Part shown: positions 47,805 to 56,799 of the stretch, one piece after another
Position numbering within the stretch: position 1 is the stretch's first letter
How the letters are laid out: each line of letters starts with the position of its first letter
Assembly (NCBI RefSeq): GCF_001742165.1
Contig: NZ_CP016442.1
Span: 1,984,001 to 2,048,000, forward strand
Reading direction: 5' to 3'
From: Burkholderia stabilis
GTDB lineage: Bacteria > Pseudomonadota > Gammaproteobacteria > Burkholderiales > Burkholderiaceae
Length of the DNA stretch: 64,000 nucleotides
Notes under the pieces: generated by a model
What the model saw: only the letters and a program-made list of their open reading frames with translations
Databases searched by the model: none
Told to the model about the DNA's origin: nothing
Position numbers and translations under genes: made by a program

Positions 47805-47959
47805 CCGACATCCAACTGTCCCGCCTGTCGAGCGACACCACGCGTGAGCTATCGAGCGAGGCCGCGAAGCTGGAAAAGCAATTGCAGGCGCTAATCGACG
47901 GGAACGTGCCGACCTTCCTCGGCATCCGCTTTGTCGCCAGTGGGTATGCGACCGGCTAG
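47801..47959 (+). pseudogene. Truncated N-terminal remnant of a DUF5655/DUF91-like gene
   Basis: A 52-codon frame (starts [17 protein letters not shown], ends IRFVASGYATG) overlapping the hsdS stop (ATGA). From memory, it matches the first 50 residues of DUF5655-type proteins, in which a segment like LLGVRFLATEYSTG is followed by a nuclease-like core with an IEYK motif. Here a stop follows the Gly and the rest of the gene is absent; hsdR begins 51 bp later. Either a deletion remnant or a retained small peptide. Confidence 0.65.
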
Positions 47960-48010
47960 ACCCACACTTCTTCGTCAAAGAACAACTATCAAGAACTTCC
48001 GGGGTCATCG

Positions 48011-51000
48011 ATGAGCAACCTGCACCAGGAACATCACTTCGAAGCCGAAATCTGCCGGTCCCTCGCAGCCAAAGGTTGGCACTATGCCGAAGGCGATGCG
48101 GCGCACTACGACCGTGCAACCGCGCTTTACCTTCCGGACCTGGAGACATGGATTGAGACGACTCAGTCCGACACCTGGCAGCGCCTCACTAGGACCCACG
48201 GCCCTGGACTCAAACAACGTCTAGCTGAACGTGTCCGCAAGAGCCTGAACGAGCGCGGTACCCTAGATGTGTTGAGGCGTGGGGTTGAGATGCTGGGGCT
48301 CAAGGAGCCCCTGTCGCTGGTGCAGTTCAAGCCGGCACTGGCCATCAATCCCGTCATCCAGCAGCACTACGCGGCCAACCGCCTGCGCGTGGTACGTCAG
48401 GTGCGGCATTCAGCCAACTATCCCCAGGACGCACTGGACTTGGTGCTGTTCGTGAACGGCATTCCGGTAGCGACCGCCGAGTTGAAATCGAACTTCACGC
48501 AAGGCGTGCAGGACGCTGTCGACCAGTACCGCTTTGACCGTCATCCACATCCGAAGGGCGGTCAAGAGGAACCGCTGCTCGCCTTCCCCGGTGGGGCCCT
48601 CGTCCATTTTGCGGTGAGCCAAACCGAAGTCATGATGGCGACACGGCTTGCCGGCCCGGCCACCCACTTCTTGCCGTTCAACCGTGGCAACAACGGGGCA
48701 GCGGGCAACGCACACAATCCGGTCGGCTTCGCAACGGCTTATCTGTGGGACGAAGTGTGGGCCCCCCAGAGCTGGCTCGATATCCTACACCGCTACCTGA
48801 TTGGCAAGCGCGATGAGAAGAAGCTGCTTAAATCCGTCATCTTTCCTCGCCATCACCAGCTCGAGGCAACCCGAAAGCTGGTAGACGACGTGCTAGCACG
48901 GGGCCCTGGCCAGAGGTATCTGATTCAGCACTCGGCCGGGTCGGGCAAGACCAATTCGATTGCGTGGACCGCGCACTTCCTCGCGGACCTGCACGATGCA
49001 GACAATCGCAAGCTGTTCGATAGCGTGCTGGTTGTGTCCGACCGGACCGTGCTCGATGCGCAGCTGCAGGAGGCCATTTTTGACTTCGAGCGCACGACTG
49101 GCGTCGTGGCGTCCATCACCAACGAGAGCGGTAGCAAGAGCAGCCAACTCGGTCAGGCGCTCAAGGATGGCAAGAAAATCATCGTCTGCACCATTCAGAC
49201 CTTCCCCGCCGCTATGCGAGCGGCCCAGGAGCTGGCGGCGACCGAGGGCAAGCGCTTCGCGGTCATCGCCGACGAGGCCCACAGCTCGCAGACAGGCGAG
49301 GCGGCGGCCAAGCTGAAGCAATTCCTGTCAGCCGAAGAGTGGGCGGACCTGCAGGACGGCGGCGAAATCGACCAGCTGACGCTGCTTGGTGCCCAGATGG
49401 AAGCGCGTGCCGGAAGCAACGGGCTCACCTATGTGGCCTTCACCGCCACGCCCAAGCAGAAGACGCTGGAGTTGTTCGGCCGGCTGGACCCCGACGGATT
49501 GCCTCAACCCTTCCACGTGTATTCGATGCGCCAGGCCATCGAGGAGGGCTTCATTCTCGACGTGCTGAAGAACTACACGACCTACAAGCTCGCGTTCCGA
49601 CTGGCGCACGAAGGCCAAGAGTACGACGAAAAGCAAGTCGAACGCAGTTCGGCGATGAAGGGCATTATGCAGTGGGTCCGACTGCATCCGTACAACATCG
49701 CGCAGAAGGTCCAAATCGTCGTCGAGCACTACCGCGACAACGTGCAGCCATTGCTCGACGGCAAGGCTAAAGCAATGGTGGTCGTCGCGAGCCGCAAAGA
49801 GGCCGTGCGCTGGCAGATGGCCATTCGCGCCTATATCGAAAAGCGCGGCTATTCGCTCGGCGTTCTCGTCGCGTTCTCCGGTGAAATCGACGACCCCGAC
49901 AGCTTTCCGGCGCCCGTAAGCGAGACCAGCAAAGAGTTGAATCCCGGGCTCAAGGGGCGCGACATCCGCGACGCCTTTGCGGAGCCCGACTATCATCTGC
50001 TGCTTGTGGCCAACAAGTTCCAGACGGGGTTCGACCAGCCGCTGCTGTGCGGAATGTATGTCGACAAGATGCTCGGCGGCATCCAGACCGTGCAGACGCT
50101 ATCGCGCCTGAATCGTGCTCACCCCGGCAAGGACACAACCTACATCCTCGACTTCGTCAACGATGCGGGCGACGTCCTGAAAGCGTTCAAGACCTATTAC
50201 GAGACCGCCCAACTGGAGGCCACCACCGACCCGCATCACGTCTACGACCTGCGCGCCAAGCTCGATGCCGCAGGCTACTACGACGACTTCGAGGTTGACC
50301 GGGTCACCAGAGTAGAACTGGACCCGAAGGGCACTCAGGCCCAGTTGCAGGCCGCCATCGCGCCCGTGGCCGACCGATTGCTCAAGCGCTACAAGACGGC
50401 GCAGCAGGATAAAGTCGCCGCCGAAGGAGAGCACGACGAGAAGGTTGTCCAGGCTGCCAAGGACACGCTTGAAGCACTCGTGCTGTTCAAGAACGACATG
50501 GGCGCATTCGTGCGACTCTACGCCTTCCTGTCGCAGATTTTCGATTACGGCAATACCGACATCGAGAAGCGCTTCCTATTCTATAAACGGCTCATTCCGC
50601 TGCTTGAGTTCGGCCGCGAGCGCGACACCGTCGACCTTTCAAAGGTCACGCTGACGCACCATAGCCTGAGAAACACCGGTCGCCAGCCATTGCATCTCGG
50701 TCACGGCGAGCCTCCCAAGCTGCCACCGATGGACGCCGTCGGAAGCGGCGCGGTTCAGGACAAGGAAAAGGCGTTCCTCGATGAAATCATTCAGAAGGTC
50801 AACGGGCTTTTTGATGGCGAGCTGACCGACGATGACCAGCTCGTGTACGTAAACGGAGTGCTCAAGGGCAAACTGCTGGAGAACGAGCTACTCGTCCAGC
50901 AGGCCGCGAGCAACAGCAAAGAGCAGTTCGCCAACTCCCCCGACCTTACGGATGCACTAATGCACGCCATCATCGACGCGTTCGACGCGCATACCACCAT

Positions 51001-51127
51001 GAGCAAGCAGGCGCTCGATTCGGCGCGCGTGCGCGACGGTCTGAAGGATATTTTGCTGGGGCCTGCGCAGCTTTACGAGGCTCTGCGAGCTCGCTCGGAC
51101 GTGTCGCCAAGACGACGAGGAACCTAA
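48011..51127 (+). CDS. hsdR: Type I restriction endonuclease subunit HsdR
   Basis: 1038-residue motor and nuclease subunit. The N-terminal PD-(D/E)xK nuclease has D143 in DALDLVLFVNG and E157/K159 in ATAELKS. The SF2 motor has SAGSGKTN (about 308-315), a DEAH box in AVIADEAHSSQ, and later motor motifs such as NKFQTGFDQPLL and TLSRLNRAHPGKD. The C-terminal helical part binds HsdM. All catalytic residues are present, so the system is likely active. It is probably co-transcribed with hsdMS. Confidence 0.96.
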   Translation: MSNLHQEHHFEAEICRSLAAKGWHYAEGDAAHYDRATALYLPDLETWIETTQSDTWQRLTRTHGPGLKQRLAERVRKSLNERGTLDVLRRGVEMLGLKEPLSLVQFKPALAINPVIQQHYAANRLRVVRQVRHSANYPQDALDLVLFVNGIPVATAELKSNFTQGVQDAVDQYRFDRHPHPKGGQEEPLLAFPGGALVHFAVSQTEVMMATRLAGPATHFLPFNRGNNGAAGNAHNPVGFATAYLWDEVWAPQSWLDILHRYLIGKRDEKKLLKSVIFPRHHQLEATRKLVDDVLARGPGQRYLIQHSAGSGKTNSIAWTAHFLADLHDADNRKLFDSVLVVSDRTVLDAQLQEAIFDFERTTGVVASITNESGSKSSQLGQALKDGKKIIVCTIQTFPAAMRAAQELAATEGKRFAVIADEAHSSQTGEAAAKLKQFLSAEEWADLQDGGEIDQLTLLGAQMEARAGSNGLTYVAFTATPKQKTLELFGRLDPDGLPQPFHVYSMRQAIEEGFILDVLKNYTTYKLAFRLAHEGQEYDEKQVERSSAMKGIMQWVRLHPYNIAQKVQIVVEHYRDNVQPLLDGKAKAMVVVASRKEAVRWQMAIRAYIEKRGYSLGVLVAFSGEIDDPDSFPAPVSETSKELNPGLKGRDIRDAFAEPDYHLLLVANKFQTGFDQPLLCGMYVDKMLGGIQTVQTLSRLNRAHPGKDTTYILDFVNDAGDVLKAFKTYYETAQLEATTDPHHVYDLRAKLDAAGYYDDFEVDRVTRVELDPKGTQAQLQAAIAPVADRLLKRYKTAQQDKVAAEGEHDEKVVQAAKDTLEALVLFKNDMGAFVRLYAFLSQIFDYGNTDIEKRFLFYKRLIPLLEFGRERDTVDLSKVTLTHHSLRNTGRQPLHLGHGEPPKLPPMDAVGSGAVQDKEKAFLDEIIQKVNGLFDGELTDDDQLVYVNGVLKGKLLENELLVQQAASNSKEQFANSPDLTDALMHAIIDAFDAHTTMSKQALDSARVRDGLKDILLGPAQLYEALRARSDVSPRRRGT

Positions 51128-51194
51128 GTGCTATGAGACGGCGGTCCGACCGTGGAGTCAGCCTCCCTCGCGCATTCACCGGGTGGCCCCCTCG

Positions 51195-51536
51195 TCAAGG
51201 CGTTGTCCGCAGCCTCGCCAGTTTCTTGTTCGTACTTGCTCGCAGACTGGTCGCGACCGATTCGGACCGACTAGGGACCTGTTTTTGAGACGTCGGCGTC
51301 GGGGCGAGCGCGGAGGGGGATGTAACCACCTCCTCTTCGGCACCTGGCTCGAGCAACCGCAGTGACAGCCAACCGAAAAACACATCGGGGTGCCAGTAAA
51401 CGCGATTACCCAGCTTCACCGGCGCCGGTAAGGTACCGTCGTTTATCCAGTTTTCCACGGACCGGACTGAAATGCCCAGGACGTCGGCAACTGCCTGCTT
51501 CGTAAGAGGTGTAAAGGATTCGTGATGAGAGGGCAT
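51195..51536 (-). CDS. AlpA/excisionase-like HTH protein
   Basis: 113 residues. The N-terminal 55 residues are a MerR/AlpA-type winged helix (PLTKQAVADVLGISVRSVEN, then KLGNRVYWHPDVFFGWL), followed by a disordered basic tail. Genes of this type often encode the recombination directionality factor or the regulator of an island integrase. It lies close to the right end of the island, convergent with hsdR. The ATG at 51536 is chosen over the longer frame, which runs into the arm-site repeats. Confidence 0.82.
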   Translation of the reverse strand: MPSHHESFTPLTKQAVADVLGISVRSVENWINDGTLPAPVKLGNRVYWHPDVFFGWLSLRLLEPGAEEEVVTSPSALAPTPTSQKQVPSRSESVATSLRASTNKKLARLRTTP

Positions 51537-51653
51537 GGCAGTACGCACCGAAGTCAAGGTTCGGCCGTATAGAACCGCCTGCCGGGCATGGCCCGAACTA
51601 TTTCGCGAAATCGACGACCACCCGCGCCCGATGCTCACTACGCGCGGCGAAAT

Positions 51654-51675
51654 CAGTGGCAAATCAGTGGCAAAT
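51654..51675 (+). repeat. Right pair of 11-bp tandem repeats (candidate arm sites)
   Basis: Two adjacent copies of CAGTGGCAAAT, same orientation as the left pair at 28795, 114 bp inside the right attachment repeat. Confidence 0.6.
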
Positions 51676-51789
51676 CAGCCAACCTCGCCACTGCGCGCAG
51701 GTGCGCGAAACGGAGCGAAGCCAAGCGCAAGCCATTGATTTATAATGCAGTGACCGCAATCCGGAGCACCGTATCAGGCGGGGAAATCG

Positions 51790-51837
51790 CGTTCGGGACG
51801 TAGAGGCCGGAGGTTCGAATCCTCTCACCCCGACCAG
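51790..51837 (+). repeat. Right attachment repeat (attR core, 48 bp)
   Basis: Identical to 28692-28739; a tRNA-Pro fragment lacking the acceptor 5' strand and D arm, so not a functional tRNA. Confidence 0.95.
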
Positions 51838-51849
51838 ATTTTTAAAAAA

Positions 51850-51877
51850 CCGTGTACTCCGTACACGGTTTTTTTTT
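51850..51877 (+). terminator. Original tRNA-Pro terminator, displaced by the island
   Basis: Stem CCGTGTAC / GTACACGG with a 3-nt loop and T9, 12 bp after the right repeat. Before insertion it would have directly followed tRNA-Pro. Confidence 0.88.
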
Positions 51878-51936
51878 GCCTGGTCGCCGCGAGCCCATCG
51901 TGTCGCGCATGACACATCGTGGTCGCCGGCCTCTGC

Positions 51937-51942
51937 TATATT
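51937..51942 (+). promoter_or_regulatory. -10 element of the CorC-type gene
   Basis: TATATT, 36 bp before the GTG chosen for the next gene; it argues against the in-frame GTG at 51919. Confidence 0.4.
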
Positions 51943-51978
51943 CCCTCCATCCCTGTCCTTCACTGCCCTTTCCGACGC

Positions 51979-53271
51979 GTGGACCAAATTCCCTTATGGG
52001 CGCAAATCGGCGCCGTCTTCCTGCTTCTCCTCTGTTCCAGCTTCTTTTCGATTTCCGAGACCGCGATGATGGCGCTCAACCGCCATCGGCTGAAGCATCT
52101 CGCCGGCCAGGGCGCGCTCGGTGCGAAAACCACGCAGGGCCTGCTGACGCGCACTGACCTGCTGCTCAGCGTGATCCTGATCGGCAACAACCTGTTCAAC
52201 ACGATCATCCCGGTCCTGACGACGTCGCTCGCGCTCCATACGTTCGGCCGCAACAACCTCGCGTTGTCGATCGCGACCGGCATCGTCGCGTTCCTGATCA
52301 TCGTGTTCGCGGAAATCGCGCCGAAGATCGTCGGCGCCACCTTCCCCGAGCGCATCGCCCTGCCGGCGAGCCTCGTGATCGCGCCGCTGATGCGCGTGTT
52401 CAAGCCGGTCGTCTGGTTCGTCAACGCGCTCGCGAACGGCGTGTTGTGGGTACTGCGCATCAACACGAAGAAGGGCCGCGACCAGCGGATGTCGGCCGAC
52501 GAGTTGCGCGCCATCGTGCTCGAGTCGAGCAGTTTCATGCCGACCAAGCACCGCAGCATCCTGCTCAACCTGTTCGACCTCGAGAACATCACGGTCGACG
52601 ACGTGATGGTGCCGCGCCGCCAGATCGAGTCGCTCAACTTCTACGCGCCGCTCGACGACGTCCTGCACCAGCTCGAAACCTGCTATCACAACCGGCTCGT
52701 CGTCTACGAAGGCGACATCGACAAGGTGCTCGGCGTGCTGCACGTGCGCAAGACGCTCACCGCGCTGCACAACCAGGAGTTCGACCGCGAAACGCTGCGC
52801 TCGCTGCTCGCCGAGCCGTACTACGTGCCGTCGGGCACGCCGGTCGTTCAACAGCTCCAGTATTTCCAAGAGTCCCGGCAGCGTACCGCGCTCGTCGTCA
52901 ACGAATACGGCGAGCTCGAAGGGCTCGTCACGCCCGAGGACATCATCGAGGAGCTGATCGGCGAATTCACGACGTCGATGCCGCGCAGCGAACGCGCGGG
53001 CGGCTGGGACGACAACGGCGAATGCATCGTCGCGGCCAGCATGCCGCTGCGCGAACTGAACCGCTGGCTGCACCTGAAGCTGCCGACCAACGGGCCGAAA
53101 ACGCTGAACGGGCTGATTCTCGAAATCCTCGAGGAGATTCCGGAAGACGACGTGTGCCTGAAAATCGGCGACGTGATGCTCGAGGTGATGCGCAGCGACG
53201 ACCAGGCCGTGCGCACCGTCAAGCTCTTCAAGCCGCGCGGCACGCGCGCGGCACGCACCGCCACGCACTAG
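51979..53271 (+). CDS. CNNM/CorC-type transporter-like membrane protein
   Basis: 430 residues from GTG (MDQIPLWAQIGAVFLLLLCS). Layout: DUF21/CNNM transmembrane domain (about 1-190), two CBS domains (about 205-330, VDDVMVPRRQIESLNFY, VTPEDIIEELIGEFTT), and a C-terminal CorC/HlyC domain (about 345-425). The family is linked to divalent cation (Mg/Co) homeostasis. First chromosomal gene beyond the island. Confidence 0.88.
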   Translation: MDQIPLWAQIGAVFLLLLCSSFFSISETAMMALNRHRLKHLAGQGALGAKTTQGLLTRTDLLLSVILIGNNLFNTIIPVLTTSLALHTFGRNNLALSIATGIVAFLIIVFAEIAPKIVGATFPERIALPASLVIAPLMRVFKPVVWFVNALANGVLWVLRINTKKGRDQRMSADELRAIVLESSSFMPTKHRSILLNLFDLENITVDDVMVPRRQIESLNFYAPLDDVLHQLETCYHNRLVVYEGDIDKVLGVLHVRKTLTALHNQEFDRETLRSLLAEPYYVPSGTPVVQQLQYFQESRQRTALVVNEYGELEGLVTPEDIIEELIGEFTTSMPRSERAGGWDDNGECIVAASMPLRELNRWLHLKLPTNGPKTLNGLILEILEEIPEDDVCLKIGDVMLEVMRSDDQAVRTVKLFKPRGTRAARTATH

Positions 53272-53354
53272 CCGAACGGCTGACTGCCGGCGCCGCCCGC
53301 GACGCGCGACCATCTGCAGGTCACGGTCAACAGGCGGCCAACGTGCCGGCTCAC

Positions 53355-54632
53355 ATGCATTTCCCTCCTCCCGCGGCGGCGCTGCACACGCAACCGCCGT
53401 CCGCTCATTCCGATGCGTCGGCTGCCGCCGCGCCACGCGCGCTCGACGCAGCCCAGCTCGACGATGCGCCAGCCGTGCGGCTGCTGACCGACACGCTGCA
53501 TGCTGCACGCGTGCGCGACGCGTCCGACATCCACGTCGAACCGTTCGAAACCGGCTGGCGCATCCGCCTGCGCATCGACGGCGTGCTGCACGAACATGCG
53601 CGGCCGCCCCTTCACCTGCGCGACGCGCTCGTCACCCGGATCAAGGTCCTCGCGCGCATGGACATCGCCGAACGGCGGCTCCCGCAGGACGGCAGGCTGC
53701 GCATCGCGATCGACGGCGGCGTGCGCGGCGACTACCGCGTGAGTTCGCTCCCCACGCTGTTCGGCGAAAAGCTCGTGCTGCGGCGCCTCGAAACGATGCC
53801 GCCCGATCTCACGCTCGCCCGCCTCGGCTTCGATGCGCAACAGGCGGCCGCGATGGAGGCCGCGATACGCGCACCGCACGGCCTCGTGCTCGTCACGGGC
53901 CCGACCGGCAGCGGCAAGACGCTGTCGCTCTACTGCGCGCTGCAGATGCTCGATCGCGACACGCACAACGTCTGCACCGTCGAAGATCCCGCCGAAATCC
54001 AGCTCGACGGCATCAGCCAGGTCGGTGTCGCGGAGAAGGCCGGGCTTACGTTCGCGACCGCGCTGCGCGCGCTGTTGCGGCAGGACCCGGACATCATCAT
54101 GGTCGGCGAGATTCGCGATGCGGAGACGGCCGACGTCGCGATCAAGGCCGCGCAAACCGGCCATCTCGTGCTGTCGACGCTGCACACGAACGACGCGCCG
54201 GCCGCCGTCGCGCGGCTGCTCGACATCGGCGTCGCGCCCTACAACCTTGCGGCCGCGCTGCACCTCGTCACCGCTCAGCGCCTCGTGCGGCGCCTGTGCG
54301 TCGCATGCCGCGTGCGCTCGGACGCACCGGCGCGCGTGCTGCTGGAAGCCGGGTGCGACCCGGCGGCCCTCGCCGCCGGATGGCGGCCGTTCGTCGCGCG
54401 AGGCTGTCCCGCCTGCCACGGCATCGGCTATCGCGGCCGTATCGGGCTCCACCAGACGATGCCGGTATCGCCCGGGCTGGCGGAGCGCATCGTCGCGCGG
54501 GCGAGCGTCGGCGAACTCGCGCAAAGCGCGGCGGCCGAAGGCGTGCGCAATCTGCGCGACGCGGCTTTCGCACGCGTCCAGGACGGCACGACGAGCATCG
54601 CGGAAGCCATCGCCGCGACGCCCGTGGCGTGA
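53355..54632 (+). CDS. pilB: Type IV pilus assembly ATPase PilB
   Basis: 425-residue secretion ATPase powering pilus extension. N2-like domain (DASDIHVEPFETGWRIRLRI), Walker A GPTGSGKTLSLY, Asp box, Walker B IIMVGEIRDAETADVAI, and a C-terminal zinc motif (CVAC...CPAC). Shorter at the N-terminus than P. aeruginosa PilB, lacking most of the N1 domain. A GTG four codons upstream is an alternative start. pilC follows 2 bp later. Confidence 0.92.
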   Translation: MHFPPPAAALHTQPPSAHSDASAAAAPRALDAAQLDDAPAVRLLTDTLHAARVRDASDIHVEPFETGWRIRLRIDGVLHEHARPPLHLRDALVTRIKVLARMDIAERRLPQDGRLRIAIDGGVRGDYRVSSLPTLFGEKLVLRRLETMPPDLTLARLGFDAQQAAAMEAAIRAPHGLVLVTGPTGSGKTLSLYCALQMLDRDTHNVCTVEDPAEIQLDGISQVGVAEKAGLTFATALRALLRQDPDIIMVGEIRDAETADVAIKAAQTGHLVLSTLHTNDAPAAVARLLDIGVAPYNLAAALHLVTAQRLVRRLCVACRVRSDAPARVLLEAGCDPAALAAGWRPFVARGCPACHGIGYRGRIGLHQTMPVSPGLAERIVARASVGELAQSAAAEGVRNLRDAAFARVQDGTTSIAEAIAATPVA

Positions 54633-54634
54633 GC

Positions 54635-55840
54635 ATGCGCGCGCCGCCGCGCGAAACCCGCTTCGCATGGCGCGGCCGCCATCGCGATGGCGCACCGCGT
54701 CGCGGGACCGTCATCGCCTTCGACGCCGCCGCTGCGCGCGCCGCGCTCGCGCGCGACGGCATCGCGGTGCTGTCGCTCAACGCCCGCGGGCCGGCCCGGC
54801 CGCCGTCGGCCGGCGCCCGGGACATCACCCGCTTCACACGCCAGCTAGCAAGCCTGCTGCAGGCCGGGCTGCCGCTCGCGCCGTCGCTCGAGATGCTCGC
54901 CCGCACCAGAACGCGCGACGGCCTGCCGCGCATCGCCGCGGGCCTCGCTCGCGAGATCATCGGCGGCCGGCGCTTCGCCGACGCGCTTGCTCGCTATCCG
55001 TCCCAGTTCGGCACGCTCTATCGCCAGCTGATCGAGGTCGGCGAAGCGTCGGGCTCGCTCGGCATCGTGCTGACACGGGTCGCGGAACACCGCGAGCGCG
55101 CCGATGCGCAGTGGCGCAAGCTGCGCGCCGCACTCGCGTATCCGGCGGCCGTGATCCTGTTCGCGCTCGCGATTTCGGCCGCGCTGATGGTGTGGGTCGT
55201 GCCGACGTTCCGGCAGATCTTCGACGGTTTCGGCGCCGCACTGCCGGCGCCGACCCGTGCGCTGCTCGCGCTGTCGTCCGCGCTGTCGGCGTGGGGCGGT
55301 GTACTCCTGGCCGTTGCGGCAGCAACGGGGCTGGTCGCCCATCACGCGCTTCGGCGGTCGCCGCCGCTGCGCCACGCGGTCGCGCGGCGCCTGCTGCACG
55401 CCCCCCTTGCGGGCAGCGCGCTCGCGCGGTTCGCGACCGCACGCTGGTGCCGCTCGCTTGCGACGCTGCTCGGCGCCGGCGTACCGCTCGCCGATGCGTT
55501 CTCGACACTCGAGCGCACGGCCGGCCATCCGGTGTTCGAGCAGGCTACCGCGCACATCTCGGCACGCGTGCTGCGCGGTGCGCGTCTCGCCGACGCGATG
55601 CAGTCGGCCGGCTGCTTTCCGGACGACGTCGTCCAGCCGATCGCCGTCGCCGAGGAGACCGGTGCGCTCGACACGATGCTCGCCGACATCGCCGCACTGT
55701 GCGAACGCCAGCTCGACGCGCGCCTCGAAGCGCTCGCCGCGCTCGGCGAACCGCTGATCGTGATCGTGCTGGGCGCGCTCGTCGGCGGCCTCGTAATCGC
55801 GATGTACCTGCCCATCCTTCAGCTGGGCAACGTGGTGTAG
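54635..55840 (+). CDS. pilC: Type IV pilus inner membrane platform protein PilC
   Basis: 401-residue GspF-type protein. Two repeated cytoplasmic helical domains (FTRQLASLLQAGLPLAPSLE and ARWCRSLATLLGAGVPLADA) and membrane helices near residues 170-195, 220-245 and the C-terminus (LIVIVLGALVGGLVIAMYLP). It anchors PilB and the growing pilus. The longer upstream frame overlaps pilB and is rejected. Confidence 0.95.
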   Translation: MRAPPRETRFAWRGRHRDGAPRRGTVIAFDAAAARAALARDGIAVLSLNARGPARPPSAGARDITRFTRQLASLLQAGLPLAPSLEMLARTRTRDGLPRIAAGLAREIIGGRRFADALARYPSQFGTLYRQLIEVGEASGSLGIVLTRVAEHRERADAQWRKLRAALAYPAAVILFALAISAALMVWVVPTFRQIFDGFGAALPAPTRALLALSSALSAWGGVLLAVAAATGLVAHHALRRSPPLRHAVARRLLHAPLAGSALARFATARWCRSLATLLGAGVPLADAFSTLERTAGHPVFEQATAHISARVLRGARLADAMQSAGCFPDDVVQPIAVAEETGALDTMLADIAALCERQLDARLEALAALGEPLIVIVLGALVGGLVIAMYLPILQLGNVV

Positions 55841-55877
55841 CATCGCAACCGATTCTGTCGCCTTTTAAGTCCGAACC

Positions 55878-56798
55878 TTGAGCCTCATGACGCCAGCGCC
55901 CCTGTATGCCGTTCCCGATTCGCCCGAGAGCACGCTGCTCGCGCTGGCGATGCTGCCGCCCGTGGTGCAGTACGTGTTCGCGGTCGTCATCGGCCTCTGC
56001 GTCGGCAGCTTCCTGAACGTGGTCGTGCACCGTCTGCCCGTGATGATGCAGCGCGCATGGCAGGCCGAAATCGCCGAAGCGACAGGCAACGCGGAGGCCG
56101 CCCCCGACGACGGCTATCCGCCGCGCTACGATCTGTGGCGCCCGCGCAGCGCATGCCCGCATTGCGGCCACGTGCTGCGCGCATGGGAGAACATCCCGGT
56201 CGTCAGCTACCTGATGCTGCGCGGGCGCTGCCGGCGCTGCGGCCACGCGATCAGCATCCGTTATCCGCTCGTCGAGCTCGCGTGCGCGCTGCTCGCCGCC
56301 GGCTCGCTCGCCGCGTTCGGTCCGACCGTCGCCGCGCTGGCCGCCTTTGCGCTGTGCGCTGCGCTGCTGGCGATGAGCGCGATCGATATCCGGACCGGCT
56401 ACCTGCCCGACTCGATGACGCTGCCGCTTCTCTGGGCCGGGCTCGTGCTGAACCTCGGCGGCACGTTCACGTCGCTGCGCTCGGCCGTGATCGGCGCAAT
56501 GGCAGGCTACCTGTTCCTGTGGTCGATCTACTGGCTGTTCAAATGGCTGCGCGGCATCGAGGGCATCGGCTTCGGTGACCTGAAGCTGCTTGCCGCGCTC
56601 GGCGCATGGATGGGCTGGGCCGCGCTGCCGCAGGTCGTGCTGTTCGCCGCGGTGACGGGCGCGGTCGTCGGGCTCATCGCGACCTGGCGCGGCCGCATGC
56701 GCTTCGAGGAGCCGATCCCGTTCGGCCCGTTCCTCGCAGCCGGCGGCGTCGCGACGCTGTTTTTCGGCACCCCTTTCTATTCCGCGCTCGGAGGCTGA
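55878..56798 (+). CDS. pilD: Prepilin peptidase PilD
   Basis: 306-residue aspartic peptidase/N-methyltransferase that cleaves and methylates prepilins. N-terminal helix [20 protein letters not shown], the four-cysteine cytoplasmic loop ([16 protein letters not shown] and [14 protein letters not shown]), and catalytic aspartates in [12 protein letters not shown] and [14 protein letters not shown]. The start is TTG at 55878, or ATG three codons later. Followed by coaE 1 bp after its stop. Confidence 0.96.
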   Translation: MSLMTPAPLYAVPDSPESTLLALAMLPPVVQYVFAVVIGLCVGSFLNVVVHRLPVMMQRAWQAEIAEATGNAEAAPDDGYPPRYDLWRPRSACPHCGHVLRAWENIPVVSYLMLRGRCRRCGHAISIRYPLVELACALLAAGSLAAFGPTVAALAAFALCAALLAMSAIDIRTGYLPDSMTLPLLWAGLVLNLGGTFTSLRSAVIGAMAGYLFLWSIYWLFKWLRGIEGIGFGDLKLLAALGAWMGWAALPQVVLFAAVTGAVVGLIATWRGRMRFEEPIPFGPFLAAGGVATLFFGTPFYSALGG

Positions 56799-56799
56799 C

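Larger units (their letters stand above)
28692..51837. mobile_element. 23.1 kb genomic island integrated in tRNA-Pro
   Basis: Bounded by perfect 48-bp direct repeats of the tRNA-Pro 3' part; only the left copy belongs to a complete tRNA. It carries a tyrosine integrase next to the tRNA, an AlpA-like HTH gene near the other end, a TrfA-like replication initiator with iterons, regulators, a type VI effector module, and a type I restriction-modification operon. Codon use is more mixed and several genes (hsdS, parts of hsdM) are visibly richer in A+T than the flanks. No relaxase, coupling protein, type IV secretion or phage structural gene is present, so it is at most mobilisable or dependent on a helper. 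Confidence 0.93.

Noticed and set aside
51790..51837. A second tRNA-Pro
   Set aside because: Only the 3' 48 bp of the tRNA are present; the 5' acceptor strand and D arm are missing.
28692..51837. Prophage
   Set aside because: No capsid, portal, terminase, tail or lysis genes.
28692..51837. Integrative conjugative element
   Set aside because: No relaxase, coupling protein or mating-pair genes could be identified in any frame with family resemblance.
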